In this document: piece after piece, positions 15,639 to 24,483 of the stretch | Position numbering within the stretch: the first letter of the stretch is position 1 | Layout: each line of letters begins with the position of its first letter | From: Alphaproteobacteria bacterium | GTDB lineage: Bacteria; Pseudomonadota; Alphaproteobacteria; Rs-D84; CACZYB01 | NCBI GenBank assembly: GCA_016297965.1 | Contig: JAEDDP010000008.1 | Location: forward strand, 1 to 30,959 | Length of the DNA: 30,959 nt | Direction: 5' to 3' | Notes under the pieces: model-generated | Database searches by the model: none | Told to the model about the DNA's origin: nothing | Seen by the model: only the letters and a program-made list of their open reading frames with translations | Position numbers and translations under genes: made by a program

Positions 15639-16553
15639 TTATTTTTTGAAATCAAGTCCAATATCGGTAAAAAATTCCGGCACATCACGCCAATTTTCCT
15701 TTACCTTCACAAAAAGGAAAAGGTTCACCTTTTTCCCCATAATAAACGCCATTTCTTCACGTGCCTTTATGCCAATTGCCTTTATTTTTGCACCACGTTC
15801 ACCAATGATAATTGATTTATGATTTTCCTGACTTGTGTATATAGTTTGTTTTACGGTAAATGAATTTTTTTCTTCCTCTATACTGTCTGTTTTAATTGCA
15901 ATAGAGTAGGGAAGTTCCTGATGAAGAAGTGCGTAAACTTTTTCCCTTGTAATTTCCGCCAAATGAAGTTCCAATGGCAAATCGGTTTTTGTATCCCTAT
16001 CAAAAAAGAATGGAGATTCCGGCATCTGACCTTTAATCCAATTCATCATATCACCAACACCATCATTTTGAAGGGCGGAAATCATAAATATTTCACGGAA
16101 TAAATCAGGCGCAATTTTCATAATGTCAGATGTCAATTTCAAAAGCTTTTCTTTGTCAAGAAGATCCACCTTGTTAAGGCATAGAGCAATAGGAGTTTTT
16201 ATCGTCCGTAAATGCTTAACAATATTATCAAATGTTGGGGTTATCCCCTTATGTGCATCAAGCAAGAATATAACACAGTCGCTGTCATTCATTGCGGACC
16301 ATGCACTTGAAACCATTGCCTTATCAAACTTTCCCTTTGGATTAAAAATTCCCGGTGTATCAATAAAAACCATTTGTGTATCACCATCCGTTTTAACACC
16401 GCGAATTTGATTTCTTGTCGTTTGAACCTTGTGTGATGTAATTGAAACCTTTGTTGCAAGGATTGTATTCAAAAGGGTTGATTTACCACTGTTTGTTGCA
16501 CCGATAAGGGCTACAAATCCACATCTTGTTTGTTCATTATTTTTATTTAACAT
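15639..16553 (-). CDS. era: GTPase Era, 16S rRNA/30S assembly factor
   Basis: 304 residues from ATG 16553. The frame stays open upstream to 16613, but that part overlaps the previous gene and carries no G-domain sequence. G1 is GATNSGKST, G3 is DTPG, G4 is NKVD and G5 is SAL. The C-terminal KH domain follows, with the GERGAKIKAIG loop that binds the 3' end of 16S rRNA. It acts in small-subunit maturation and cell-cycle control. The start overlaps the stop of the cca-like gene by 11 bases. Confidence 0.96.
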   Translation of the reverse strand: MLNKNNEQTRCGFVALIGATNSGKSTLLNTILATKVSITSHKVQTTRNQIRGVKTDGDTQMVFIDTPGIFNPKGKFDKAMVSSAWSAMNDSDCVIFLLDAHKGITPTFDNIVKHLRTIKTPIALCLNKVDLLDKEKLLKLTSDIMKIAPDLFREIFMISALQNDGVGDMMNWIKGQMPESPFFFDRDTKTDLPLELHLAEITREKVYALLHQELPYSIAIKTDSIEEEKNSFTVKQTIYTSQENHKSIIIGERGAKIKAIGIKAREEMAFIMGKKVNLFLFVKVKENWRDVPEFFTDIGLDFKK

Positions 16554-17265
16554 TTTCTTCTTTCGTAAAGTTTTGTATTGCTTTAAGGATACCAGATTTT
16601 TCCCATTTATCAAGGATTATATTTTTCCCTTTACCACATTGAATTTTTTCTAATTCAGTGGCGAATTTTTTCCTGCTTAATACAAAAGTTTTTGAAAATT
16701 CTCTCATACAAAGGTTGAATGTATCCTCATCAAAATTTTCATAAAAATATTGACTGCAAAAACGAAAATAACGAAGTATTCTTAACGGATCATTACTTAT
16801 ACTTTTACTTGCATTTCCAATAAAACGAACCACACCATTTTTAATGTCATTTGCCCCGTTGAATTGGTCAAAAATTTCCATATTCTGGTTTACATATATT
16901 GCATTCATCGTAAAATCACGACGCCAGGCATCAATCCTTCGGTTTTTTATAAATTCCACCTTTGGAAATCGGGATTTACCATACATATCCTTTCTGAAAC
17001 TTGTTATTTCAAATGTTTTCCCGTTTATATTAGCGCATATTGTTCCGAATTTTTTACCCTTATCCGAAAATTCAATTTGTGCCGAACCAAGTATATTCGT
17101 AATTTCATCGGGTTTTGCCGGTGTTGAAAGGTCAATATCGGTAATTGGAAATCCTGCAATTTCATTTCTTACCGCTCCACCAACAACAAATAAATACTTT
17201 GCATTTTCATTAAATAAAGAAAATAATAATTGAACTTCCGGCTCTTTTAAAAAATCAAAATTCAT
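16543..17265 (-). CDS. Short tRNA nucleotidyltransferase / poly(A) polymerase family protein
   Basis: 240 residues from ATG 17265, preferred over ATG 17280 because AAGGAT lies five bases upstream. The class II nucleotidyltransferase head shows VVGGAVRN, the catalytic DIDLST, then RRDFTMNAI and the neck motif DPLRILRYFRF. The usual Asp after GGxVR is Asn here. Family members that add CCA to tRNA normally reach about 400 residues; here body and tail regions are almost absent, so the protein stops after head and neck. It may be a minimal CCA-adding or A-adding enzyme, or a half-enzyme with a partner elsewhere. The tRNA-Arg in this window encodes its own CCA, so repair of ends may be its main job. 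A weak TATACT (-10-like) lies at 17294-17299 on the minus strand. First gene of the era-polA group. Confidence 0.85.
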   Translation of the reverse strand: MNFDFLKEPEVQLLFSLFNENAKYLFVVGGAVRNEIAGFPITDIDLSTPAKPDEITNILGSAQIEFSDKGKKFGTICANINGKTFEITSFRKDMYGKSRFPKVEFIKNRRIDAWRRDFTMNAIYVNQNMEIFDQFNGANDIKNGVVRFIGNASKSISNDPLRILRYFRFCSQYFYENFDEDTFNLCMREFSKTFVLSRKKFATELEKIQCGKGKNIILDKWEKSGILKAIQNFTKEENVK

Positions 17266-17327
17266 TCTAAATCCTTGCATCTTTTATGATTCTAGTATAA
17301 CATAAAAAGCAAAATTAAGGAATTATT

Positions 17328-18470
17328 TTGTTAAAGTATAAAATCAAAGTTTTGTTTTACCTTATGTGTGTAAATTTTGCCTTTACAGACACGGTATATT
17401 CTGCACCAAAAAATGCGAATAATTTGGCACAAATAAATAAACAAATTGCCGAAAAAAAACGAACTACGGCCTTACTTGAAAAACAAAAAAAACAATTATC
17501 CGAAGAAATTCGCGCGACCCAAAATAAAATGGTCGCAATTGCCAATAACGTGAAAACTTATGAACGGCAAATTTCTGGATATGATAAACAACTTGCCACC
17601 CTTAAAATAAAGGAACGGATTTTAAATAAAAAGATTGAACAAAACAATGCGGAACTTATAAAAATAATTGCCGTTTTTGAAAATATTGCCATGGTGCCAA
17701 AGGGCTATCTTTTCTTTTCCGGAACCGAGGTTAATACTTTTTTCAACACCTCTGTTTTGCTTCGTACATTGGTGGATGAACTTAATCAATCAAAGGTTGA
17801 ATTTACAAACGATTTGAATGAACTTATATCCCTTAAAAAACAAATTACCGATGCAAAGTTTTCAATCTATACTTTGAATAATAAGGTAAAGGGGGAAAAG
17901 GATAAAATTGCAAGCCTCATAAAATCCAAAAAAAGCACCCAAAAAAAACTTAATGCCGAACAGGAAAAAAATAAACGTGAAATAAACAAGCTTGTTGCGG
18001 AATCAAAAACAATTGAGGAGTTTTTGAAAAAGGCGGAACGGTTGCGTCGTGAAAACGAACAAAAAAGGAAAAAGGATGGACTTTCATCAAAATTTGTTTC
18101 ACGAAAATCAACGGGAACGAATACCCTTCCAATAGAAGGTACTATCACAACATATTTTGGTGATGAAAAAACATCCGGCGTTAAATCAAAGGGTATATAC
18201 CTTACCGCCCGTTCTGGGGTACAGGTTATATCACCAAGCGATGCCGAGGTTGTTTTTTCCGGAAGTTTTTACGGATACAAAAATTTGCTTATACTTCACA
18301 CATCCGATAATTACTACCTTATTATGGGTGGTATGAGCGAGATTTTCGCCGATGAAGGGCAAAGTCTTCTTGCCGGTGAACCTGTTGGTGAAATGGGTGG
18401 TGGTGAGTTTTATATTGAACTTCGGGACAGGGAAACTCCGATAAACCCACTTAAATATTTTAAAATCTAA
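17328..18470 (+). CDS. EnvC-like murein hydrolase activator (coiled coil plus degenerate LytM domain)
   Basis: 380 residues, starting at TTG 17328: AAGGA (17316-17320) is seven bases upstream, and only this start gives the basic N-terminus of the signal peptide (LKYKIKVLFYLMC..., cleavage near residue 26). Residues 30-240 form long coiled coils rich in Lys and Glu. The C-terminal LytM/M23 fold (about 265-380) lacks the zinc ligands: where active enzymes have HxGIDI and HxH, this has KSKGIYL and YYLIMGG. That matches EnvC, which activates amidases rather than cutting peptidoglycan itself, in cell division. The next gene, ctpA, starts 59 bases later, an arrangement common in Alphaproteobacteria. 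Confidence 0.88.
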   Translation: MLKYKIKVLFYLMCVNFAFTDTVYSAPKNANNLAQINKQIAEKKRTTALLEKQKKQLSEEIRATQNKMVAIANNVKTYERQISGYDKQLATLKIKERILNKKIEQNNAELIKIIAVFENIAMVPKGYLFFSGTEVNTFFNTSVLLRTLVDELNQSKVEFTNDLNELISLKKQITDAKFSIYTLNNKVKGEKDKIASLIKSKKSTQKKLNAEQEKNKREINKLVAESKTIEEFLKKAERLRRENEQKRKKDGLSSKFVSRKSTGTNTLPIEGTITTYFGDEKTSGVKSKGIYLTARSGVQVISPSDAEVVFSGSFYGYKNLLILHTSDNYYLIMGGMSEIFADEGQSLLAGEPVGEMGGGEFYIELRDRETPINPLKYFKI

Positions 18471-18529
18471 AAACTTGATATTTTTTGTTAATGCGATTAA
18501 AGTTATACAAAACAAAGGGAGATAAAATT

Positions 18530-19990
18530 ATGGAAAAAAATAAATCATCACTTGCAAAAACATTTACACTTCTTGCATTTGTATTTTTCATTGCATCTAT
18601 TATTTCATTTGAAATTTCAACTTCTCGTCAAACTGTGGCAAAGGCGAAATCGGATGCCGAAGCAAAGGCAAAGGAAAAGGATGCGGATGTTTACGAAATG
18701 CTTGAACTTTTTGGTCGTGCCTTTGAAATAACAAAGGAGCGATATGTTGACGATGTTAATAATAAAAAGTTGATTGAAAATGCAATTGATGGAATGCTTT
18801 CAAAACTTGATCCTCATTCAAGCTTTTTAAATGCCGACGATTTCAACGATATGACCGAACAAACAACGGGTTCATTTGGTGGTCTTGGTATAGAAGTTAC
18901 AATGGATAAGGGGGTAATCAAGGTTATTTCTCCACTTGATGACAGTCCTGCATTCAAGGCAGGTATAGAAGCAGGTGACCTTATCACTCACATTGACGAC
19001 GCCCAGGTTCAAGGTCTAACATTGACTGAGGCTATAAAAAAGATGAAGGGTAAACCGGGGACAAAGGTAAAACTTAAAATTTTCCGTGAAAATTCTGAAC
19101 CTTTGGATATTACCGTCGTTCGTGATATAATTCGGACAGAACCTGTTAAATCAAAGGTAAAAGATGATGGAAATGTTGGTTATATCCGCCTTTCTACATT
19201 CAATGAAAATTCATTTGATGATATGGTAAAGGCAATACGAAAAATCAAATCCGATAATCCAAATGTAAAGGGATTTGTGCTTGATTTACGAAACAACACT
19301 GGCGGTCTTCTTGACCAGGCGGTAAAAATTTCCGATGCCTTTTTAAATGAAGGAGAAATTGTTTCAATTATGTCCCGACAAAAGGATGGAAGTCGTGTAT
19401 TTTTCGCATCCGAAGGTGATGTTTTGGATAACAAACCACTTGTTGTTATTATAAACGGAGCTTCTGCATCTGCGGCGGAAATTGTTGCCGGTGCACTTCA
19501 AGATCATCGCCGTGCAGTTTTGATTGGAACAAAATCTTATGGAAAGGGTTCCGTTCAAACCTTAATCCCACTTGGTGATACAGCACTAAAACTTACAACT
19601 GCAAGATATTATACACCAAGCGGTCGTTCAATTCAGGCCGAAGGTATTGAACCGGATGTCGTTGTTAATCGTGCAAAGATTGAGGAAGAAAAGGAAGACA
19701 GAATGTTTTCGGAGGAAACCTTAACAAATGCCCTTAAAAACGATACCAAAAAGGATACAAAAAAGGACGCCAAATCCGATAGTGAAAAATCCGATGAAGA
19801 ACGTGATGCAAAAGATTATCAACTTATCCGTGCCGTTGATTTGGTAAAGGGTATTGCCGTTTACGAAGAACGCAATAATACGACAAAATCAAAGCTTGAA
19901 GAAAAGGTAAATTCTTCAAAATCAAAGGCAAAGACCGAGGTAAAACAACCTTCAAAATCACCAAAAACACAAAACAGACAGGGAAAATAA
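18530..19990 (+). CDS. ctpA: C-terminal processing protease, S41 family
   Basis: 486 residues from ATG 18530, supported by AAAGGGAG eight bases upstream (the open frame before it is not coding). An N-terminal hydrophobic segment (about residues 10-29) acts as export signal or anchor. Then come the S41 N-terminal region (LDPHSSFLNADDF), a PDZ domain near 90-165 (FGGLGIEV, SPAFKAGIEAGDLI) and the catalytic core with Ser314 in ASASAAE and Lys339 in SYGKGSVQ, the Ser-Lys dyad at the expected 25-residue spacing. The last 90 residues are a Lys/Asp/Ser-rich, probably disordered tail. It trims C-termini of periplasmic proteins, often affecting cell-wall hydrolases. Probably co-transcribed with the envC-like gene. 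Confidence 0.95.
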   Translation: MEKNKSSLAKTFTLLAFVFFIASIISFEISTSRQTVAKAKSDAEAKAKEKDADVYEMLELFGRAFEITKERYVDDVNNKKLIENAIDGMLSKLDPHSSFLNADDFNDMTEQTTGSFGGLGIEVTMDKGVIKVISPLDDSPAFKAGIEAGDLITHIDDAQVQGLTLTEAIKKMKGKPGTKVKLKIFRENSEPLDITVVRDIIRTEPVKSKVKDDGNVGYIRLSTFNENSFDDMVKAIRKIKSDNPNVKGFVLDLRNNTGGLLDQAVKISDAFLNEGEIVSIMSRQKDGSRVFFASEGDVLDNKPLVVIINGASASAAEIVAGALQDHRRAVLIGTKSYGKGSVQTLIPLGDTALKLTTARYYTPSGRSIQAEGIEPDVVVNRAKIEEEKEDRMFSEETLTNALKNDTKKDTKKDAKSDSEKSDEERDAKDYQLIRAVDLVKGIAVYEERNNTTKSKLEEKVNSSKSKAKTEVKQPSKSPKTQNRQGK

Positions 19991-20016
19991 TCCCGCCCTT
20001 CTTTTGGTAAAAATAA

Positions 20017-20048
20017 ACCCCCAGAAAAAATACTGGGGGTAATTTTTT
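20017..20048. terminator. Bidirectional terminator between ctpA and alr
   Basis: ACCCCCAG (20017-20024) pairs with CTGGGGGT (20033-20040) around an eight-base A-rich loop. T runs follow on the plus strand (20043-20048) and on the minus strand (complement of the A run before 20017), so it serves both convergent genes. Confidence 0.88.
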
Positions 20049-20064
20049 ATATGATGCAGCCGTC

Positions 20065-21243
20065 TTAAATTTTTAATTTTTTAAATTCATCTTCTGTTAA
20101 ATCAACGGCATTTGGATTTGGTGCCAACAATGAATTTATCAAATCACATGGAACAAATCCATTTGCTTCCCTAAAATCCAAAAGGTTTGCATTTTTGCCA
20201 AGCACTTCCACAAATTCGGTTTTGTTAAGGACTTCTTGTGGAACATTGGATACATCAATTATCGTATTATTCATTGAAATAATTCCAACAACCGGACATT
20301 TATATTTTCCATCAATAACCATATACGACCTTGCAAAATTTGCTCCACTTTTAAGCTTTGCCCTAATTATATCGGTAAGCTTGTTCGTATGGCTTAACCC
20401 TCTTGAATATCCATCCTTGTATCCGATATTTGTAATTGCAATTTTCATTTGCTTTCTTGCCTTAAATCCACCGAAATACCCGATACTTTCACCCTTATTA
20501 ACCTCACGAATTTGAAGGATTTTTGTATACACCGAAACCACTGGTTCCATCTCCCTTATTTCACCATAAAGTCCGGCACCAATCCGTACCATATCAAAAT
20601 GAAAATTATGGGAAAGTCTGAAACTTCCACCACTTGCCGAAAGGCTAAGTTCTGCCTTTGGAAGTCCAGCTGTCATACATTTAAATCTTTGAAGTTGTAT
20701 CTTATTTGAAACGGCCCCCTTATCGTATGCACTGTAAAGATGGCTAAGGTACAAAACAACATCAAGGTTTGATGTAAACCCCGCAAAATTTTCCCGCAAA
20801 ATCTCACTGTCGGTAATGGAAAGTCCGGTCCGATTCATTCCCGTATCAAAATGTATGCCGATTTTTGGTTTCACATTATTCTTTTTGGCATAATCGTTAA
20901 ACCTTTCAATTTGTTCCAAACTTACACAAACCGGAATAATCCCACTTTTTACAAACTCTGCCTCCTGTCCCATTTGCACACCGGCGAATGTAAAAACATT
21001 TGCATCCATATTTTTCAAAAGAGATTTAAGTTTTAATGCCTCAATAATATCCTGACAAAAATAATTTGAAACCTTGTGCTTTTCAAAAATTGGCAAAACA
21101 TTTTTAATCCCAATACCATAGGCATCCGCCTTCACCACAACGCCAACCTTTTCCCTAAACTTTTCAATTACTTTCAAAAGGTTTCTTTCAAATGCCTTTG
21201 CCTTAAAAACTCTGATAACATCATAATTCGCCAAATTTTCCAT
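20065..21243 (-). CDS. alr: Alanine racemase
   Basis: 392 residues. The pyridoxal phosphate lysine is Lys38 in VVVKADAYGIG. HFDTGMNRTGL and the catalytic-tyrosine motif GYKDGYSRGL are both present. The late motif that usually reads SMD is ISMNNTIIDVS, so the Asp is Asn. It makes D-alanine for peptidoglycan. GAGG precedes the ATG. It is divergent from the MurE fusion across 129 bases, and both serve the stem peptide of peptidoglycan. Confidence 0.93.
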   Translation of the reverse strand: MENLANYDVIRVFKAKAFERNLLKVIEKFREKVGVVVKADAYGIGIKNVLPIFEKHKVSNYFCQDIIEALKLKSLLKNMDANVFTFAGVQMGQEAEFVKSGIIPVCVSLEQIERFNDYAKKNNVKPKIGIHFDTGMNRTGLSITDSEILRENFAGFTSNLDVVLYLSHLYSAYDKGAVSNKIQLQRFKCMTAGLPKAELSLSASGGSFRLSHNFHFDMVRIGAGLYGEIREMEPVVSVYTKILQIREVNKGESIGYFGGFKARKQMKIAITNIGYKDGYSRGLSHTNKLTDIIRAKLKSGANFARSYMVIDGKYKCPVVGIISMNNTIIDVSNVPQEVLNKTEFVEVLGKNANLLDFREANGFVPCDLINSLLAPNPNAVDLTEDEFKKLKI

Positions 21244-21290
21244 TGTAATATCCTCTTTTTTATTAAAACAATTCTACATTTTTTTACATA

Positions 21291-21299
21291 ATTATACAA
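21291..21299 (-). promoter_or_regulatory. Possible extended -10 promoter of alr
   Basis: On the minus strand a perfect TATAAT (21296-21291) is preceded by TTG. No clear -35 is seen 17 bases upstream. It lies about 48 bases before the alr start. Confidence 0.4.
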
Positions 21300-21312
21300 G
21301 TAAAAGTTTCTA

Positions 21313-21341
21313 TTGATTACTGGCATTTTTTCTTATAAAAT
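21313..21341 (+). promoter_or_regulatory. Promoter of the MurE-MurE gene
   Basis: TTGATT (21313-21318) and TAAAAT (21336-21341) are separated by 17 bases, 31 bases before the ATG at 21373; AAAAAGGAAAC just before the ATG supplies the ribosome site. It sits back-to-back with the alr -10. Confidence 0.5.
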
Positions 21342-21372
21342 AGATGGATAAAAATTTTAAAAAGGAAACAAA

Positions 21373-24324
21373 ATGAAACTTTCAGATTTATTGAAAAATA
21401 TTTCATATACAATTGAAAACGAAAATTTAAATATTGATATATTGGATATTGAAAATAATTCATCAAAAATTGTAAACGGAAGTCTTTTTCTTGCGATAAA
21501 GGGAATCAAAACAAACGGTGCCGATTTTATAGACCAGGCAATAAAAAAAGGTGCGGTTGCAGTTTTATCCGATGTTGAAAATAAATCTGTGATTGATACA
21601 AAAAAGTATCCAAATGTTCCATTTATTTTTGTGGAAAATATCCGATTGGTTGAATCAATTATTGCAAATAATTTTTATCCATTACAGCCAGAATTTGTAT
21701 GTGCCGTAACCGGAACAAATGGCAAAAGTTCAATCGTGAACTTTGTTCGTCAAATGTGGAACTTTATTGGTGTAAATTCTGCATCAATTGGAACCGTTGG
21801 CATTCATACATCAAACGGAGTAGGGGGCAAAACCTTAACAACACCGGATGCGATTGATTTACATAAAAATGTTGATACATTGACCCGTGATGGTGTTTCA
21901 CATATTGCCATTGAAACATCAAGCCACGGCATTGAACAACACCGCGCCGACAGTATTAAAATTATGTCTGCCGGATTTACAAATATTTCCAATGATCACC
22001 TTGATTATCATAAAACAGTGGGCGAGTATTTTAAGGCAAAGTTAAGGTTGTTTTCGGAACTTCTTGATATAAACGGAACTGCCGTTATAAATACGGATGA
22101 TGATTATGGCAAAAAGATTTTGGATGTATGCAAAAATCGTGGTGTGAAAATTATCACATACGGTGAAAATGAAAATGCCGATATCCGACTTGAAAAATAC
22201 GAAATCAAAAATTCCAGCCAGTATATAACATTAAATATTTTTGGAAAAAAATATGACCTGAATTTGAACCTTATTACAAAGTTTCAGGTTTATAATTTTA
22301 TGTGCGCATTGGGACTTTTTATTTCAAGTAATAAGGATTGGGAAGTTGTTATTCCATTTCTTCCAAAATTAAAAAATGAGACCGGACGTATAGAATATGT
22401 TGCAACCACTCCGAACGGTGCAAAAATATTTGTTGATTTCGGACATAATGGTGATGGCCTTAAAAAGCTTTTAACTGAATTTCGCCCTTATGTTAAACAT
22501 AACCTTATTTGTATCGTTGGATGCAGTGGTGATCGTCCAGATGTTCGCCGTATTGAAATAGGACAGATTTTGAATAAGTATGCCGATACGGCAATAATCG
22601 TTGATGATAATCCAAGGACCGAAGACCCAGCACGTATTCGTAAAATCTTGCTTGAAAATTGTCCAAAGGCACGCGAAATTCCAAACCGATATGAAGCGAT
22701 AAATGAAGTTATTGATACATCCCGCGAATGGGATTCTATCATAATTTGTGGTACAATGTATGAAAAGGATAAGGAGTTCATTTTGAAAAAATTGACACCT
22801 CATTCAATGCCACTTAATACACTTTTACAAAATGCTGGATTTAACATTGAAAATATTCCATCTACACCAATAAGCCTTGTTTCTTGCGATTCCCATACAA
22901 TCATAGACAACAGTATCTTTGTTGGAATTAAGGGCTTTACCCAAAACGGTGCTGACTATACCGCCGATGCAATTTCCCGTGGGGCAAAGGTTGTAATCGT
23001 TGAAAATGGTTATAAGTTTAAGGATGATGCAACAAAGCTTATTTCTGAAAAAAATGTCTTGGTTATCCACGTTGAAAACCCAAGAAAGGCACTTGCCGAT
23101 TTGGTTTATAATTTTTATGAAAGAAAGCAACCTGAAACGATTTGTGCAATTACTGGAACAAGTGGTAAATCATCGGTTGTTGATTTCACCCGACAAATTT
23201 GGGGACTTTTAAAATTTCCTGCAATAAGTGTTGGAACAATCGGAATTATTGCAGAAAATGTTTACAGTCAAAAACAAATTGTGAAATATACTGATGCTGA
23301 TTATACAACACCGGTAAATGGCGAAATATACAGGTTTTTAAAGTATTTTAAGGAGCTTGGGGTTGACAACGGTGCCATTGAATTATCATCACACGGACTT
23401 GACCAACTTCGTATGGAAAATATAAAAATTCGTGCGGCCGGATTTACAAATCTTGGAACTGATCATCTTGATTTTTATGGAAGTTATGAAGCTTATTTAA
23501 AGTCCAAATCAAAACTTTTCCGTGAAAATTTATCATCTGATGGTACCGCCGTTTTAAACGCTGATGTTCCAGAATATGATTATTTAAAACGAATTTGTGA
23601 TTCCCGTGGAATACGTGTATTTTCATACGGAAGAAACGGTTCGGAACTTAAAATTTTATCCCAACAGATAAGCCTTGAAGGACAGACTGCGGATGTTGAA
23701 TTATTTGGAAAACAATACCATTTGGATTTAAAAATTCTTGGCTCATTCCAATTAAACAACCTTATGTGCGCCCTTGGAATGGTTATTGCAACCACACCAA
23801 ATTGGATGGATGTAATTCCAAAACTTGGTGAAATAAGGAATGCCCTTGGTCGTCTTGAATATATGGGTAAAACAAAGGCGGGGGCTTCGGTATATGTGGA
23901 TTTTGCATACAAAGGTGAGGCGTTGGAAAACACACTTAAAACCCTTCGTTCTATGATATCAAAGGATAAAAAGATTTTGAATGTGTTCAGTACCTGTGGT
24001 GATATTTACGAAAGTAAGACACGCCGTCTTGAACTTGGTGCGGTGTCAAGTACTTATGCCGATGTGTCAATTTTGACCGACGATTCGCCAAGGACCGAAA
24101 GCGCACAAAAGATTCGTGATGAAGTGATGCTTCATTGCCCTGGTGGAATTGAGGTTAAAACCGGCCGTCGTGATGCAATTAAAAAGGCTATGTCTCTTGC
24201 TGGCGCTGGCGATGTGATTCTTGTTGCCGGAAAGGGACACGAAGATTTCGTTACGTTTGGTTCCGAAAATATTCCATATACAGATCAGGAAACAGTAGAG
24301 AAATTACTTAAAGAAGGGAATTAA
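21373..24324 (+). CDS. murE: Tandem MurE-MurE fusion, UDP-MurNAc-tripeptide ligase
   Basis: 983 residues, twice the usual 480-500. Each half has the full Mur ligase order: N-terminal UDP-binding domain, ATP domain and C-terminal domain. MurE adds meso-diaminopimelate to UDP-MurNAc-L-Ala-D-Glu. Half 1 (1-470): P-loop TGTNGKS (Asn116, Lys118), FKAKLRLF with the Lys that is carbamylated in the family, GCSGDRP, and DAP motif DDNPR (411-415). The usual GKGHE reads GTMYE (460-464), keeping Gly and Glu only. Half 2 (from about 471): P-loop TGTSGKS (Ser597), LKSKSKLF, CGDIY lacking the Arg, DDSPR (903-907, Asn to Ser), but an intact GKGHE (953-957). So the halves have diverged at different sites; half 1 looks like the better catalyst. 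An in-frame TTG with a strong ribosome site lies between them. No frameshift is seen. Confidence 0.93.
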   Translation: MKLSDLLKNISYTIENENLNIDILDIENNSSKIVNGSLFLAIKGIKTNGADFIDQAIKKGAVAVLSDVENKSVIDTKKYPNVPFIFVENIRLVESIIANNFYPLQPEFVCAVTGTNGKSSIVNFVRQMWNFIGVNSASIGTVGIHTSNGVGGKTLTTPDAIDLHKNVDTLTRDGVSHIAIETSSHGIEQHRADSIKIMSAGFTNISNDHLDYHKTVGEYFKAKLRLFSELLDINGTAVINTDDDYGKKILDVCKNRGVKIITYGENENADIRLEKYEIKNSSQYITLNIFGKKYDLNLNLITKFQVYNFMCALGLFISSNKDWEVVIPFLPKLKNETGRIEYVATTPNGAKIFVDFGHNGDGLKKLLTEFRPYVKHNLICIVGCSGDRPDVRRIEIGQILNKYADTAIIVDDNPRTEDPARIRKILLENCPKAREIPNRYEAINEVIDTSREWDSIIICGTMYEKDKEFILKKLTPHSMPLNTLLQNAGFNIENIPSTPISLVSCDSHTIIDNSIFVGIKGFTQNGADYTADAISRGAKVVIVENGYKFKDDATKLISEKNVLVIHVENPRKALADLVYNFYERKQPETICAITGTSGKSSVVDFTRQIWGLLKFPAISVGTIGIIAENVYSQKQIVKYTDADYTTPVNGEIYRFLKYFKELGVDNGAIELSSHGLDQLRMENIKIRAAGFTNLGTDHLDFYGSYEAYLKSKSKLFRENLSSDGTAVLNADVPEYDYLKRICDSRGIRVFSYGRNGSELKILSQQISLEGQTADVELFGKQYHLDLKILGSFQLNNLMCALGMVIATTPNWMDVIPKLGEIRNALGRLEYMGKTKAGASVYVDFAYKGEALENTLKTLRSMISKDKKILNVFSTCGDIYESKTRRLELGAVSSTYADVSILTDDSPRTESAQKIRDEVMLHCPGGIEVKTGRRDAIKKAMSLAGAGDVILVAGKGHEDFVTFGSENIPYTDQETVEKLLKEGN
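22771..22785 (+). promoter_or_regulatory. Internal ribosome site and TTG between the two MurE halves
   Basis: AAGGAG (22771-22776), six bases, then TTG (22783-22785), in frame with the fusion. Starting there gives MKKLTPHSMPLNTL..., a plausible MurE N-terminus, and a 513-residue second half. The same arrangement (AAGGA, seven bases, TTG) starts the envC-like gene in this window, so the host seems to use such starts. Confidence 0.45.
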
Positions 24325-24365
24325 AAATCCTTCTTATAAATTGAATATCTGTTATGAATACATTG

Positions 24366-24391
24366 AAGGGAGGTCTTGTGAACTCCCTTTG
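24366..24391 (+). terminator. Hairpin, possible terminator after murE
   Basis: AAGGGAG (24366-24372) pairs with CTCCCTT (24383-24389) around a ten-base loop, 40 bases after the murE stop. The T tail is short and interrupted, so termination is less certain. Confidence 0.5.
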
Positions 24392-24483
24392 TTATATCAT
24401 AATAAATGAAGCTTTATAGATTAGTTGATAATTTTATATATATATCAAATATACTATATATTGTTTTTGAAATATGAAAAATG

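Noticed and set aside
16554..16613. Longer start of era
   Set aside because: The extension overlaps the cca-like gene and lies before the normal Era N-terminus.
18485..18529. Longer start of ctpA
   Set aside because: AAAGGGAG points to ATG 18530, which directly begins the export signal.
22700..22900. The MurE fusion as a sequencing error joining two genes
   Set aside because: The junction is clean and in frame, with continuous coding sequence and no homopolymer at the join; an error cannot be fully excluded without reads.
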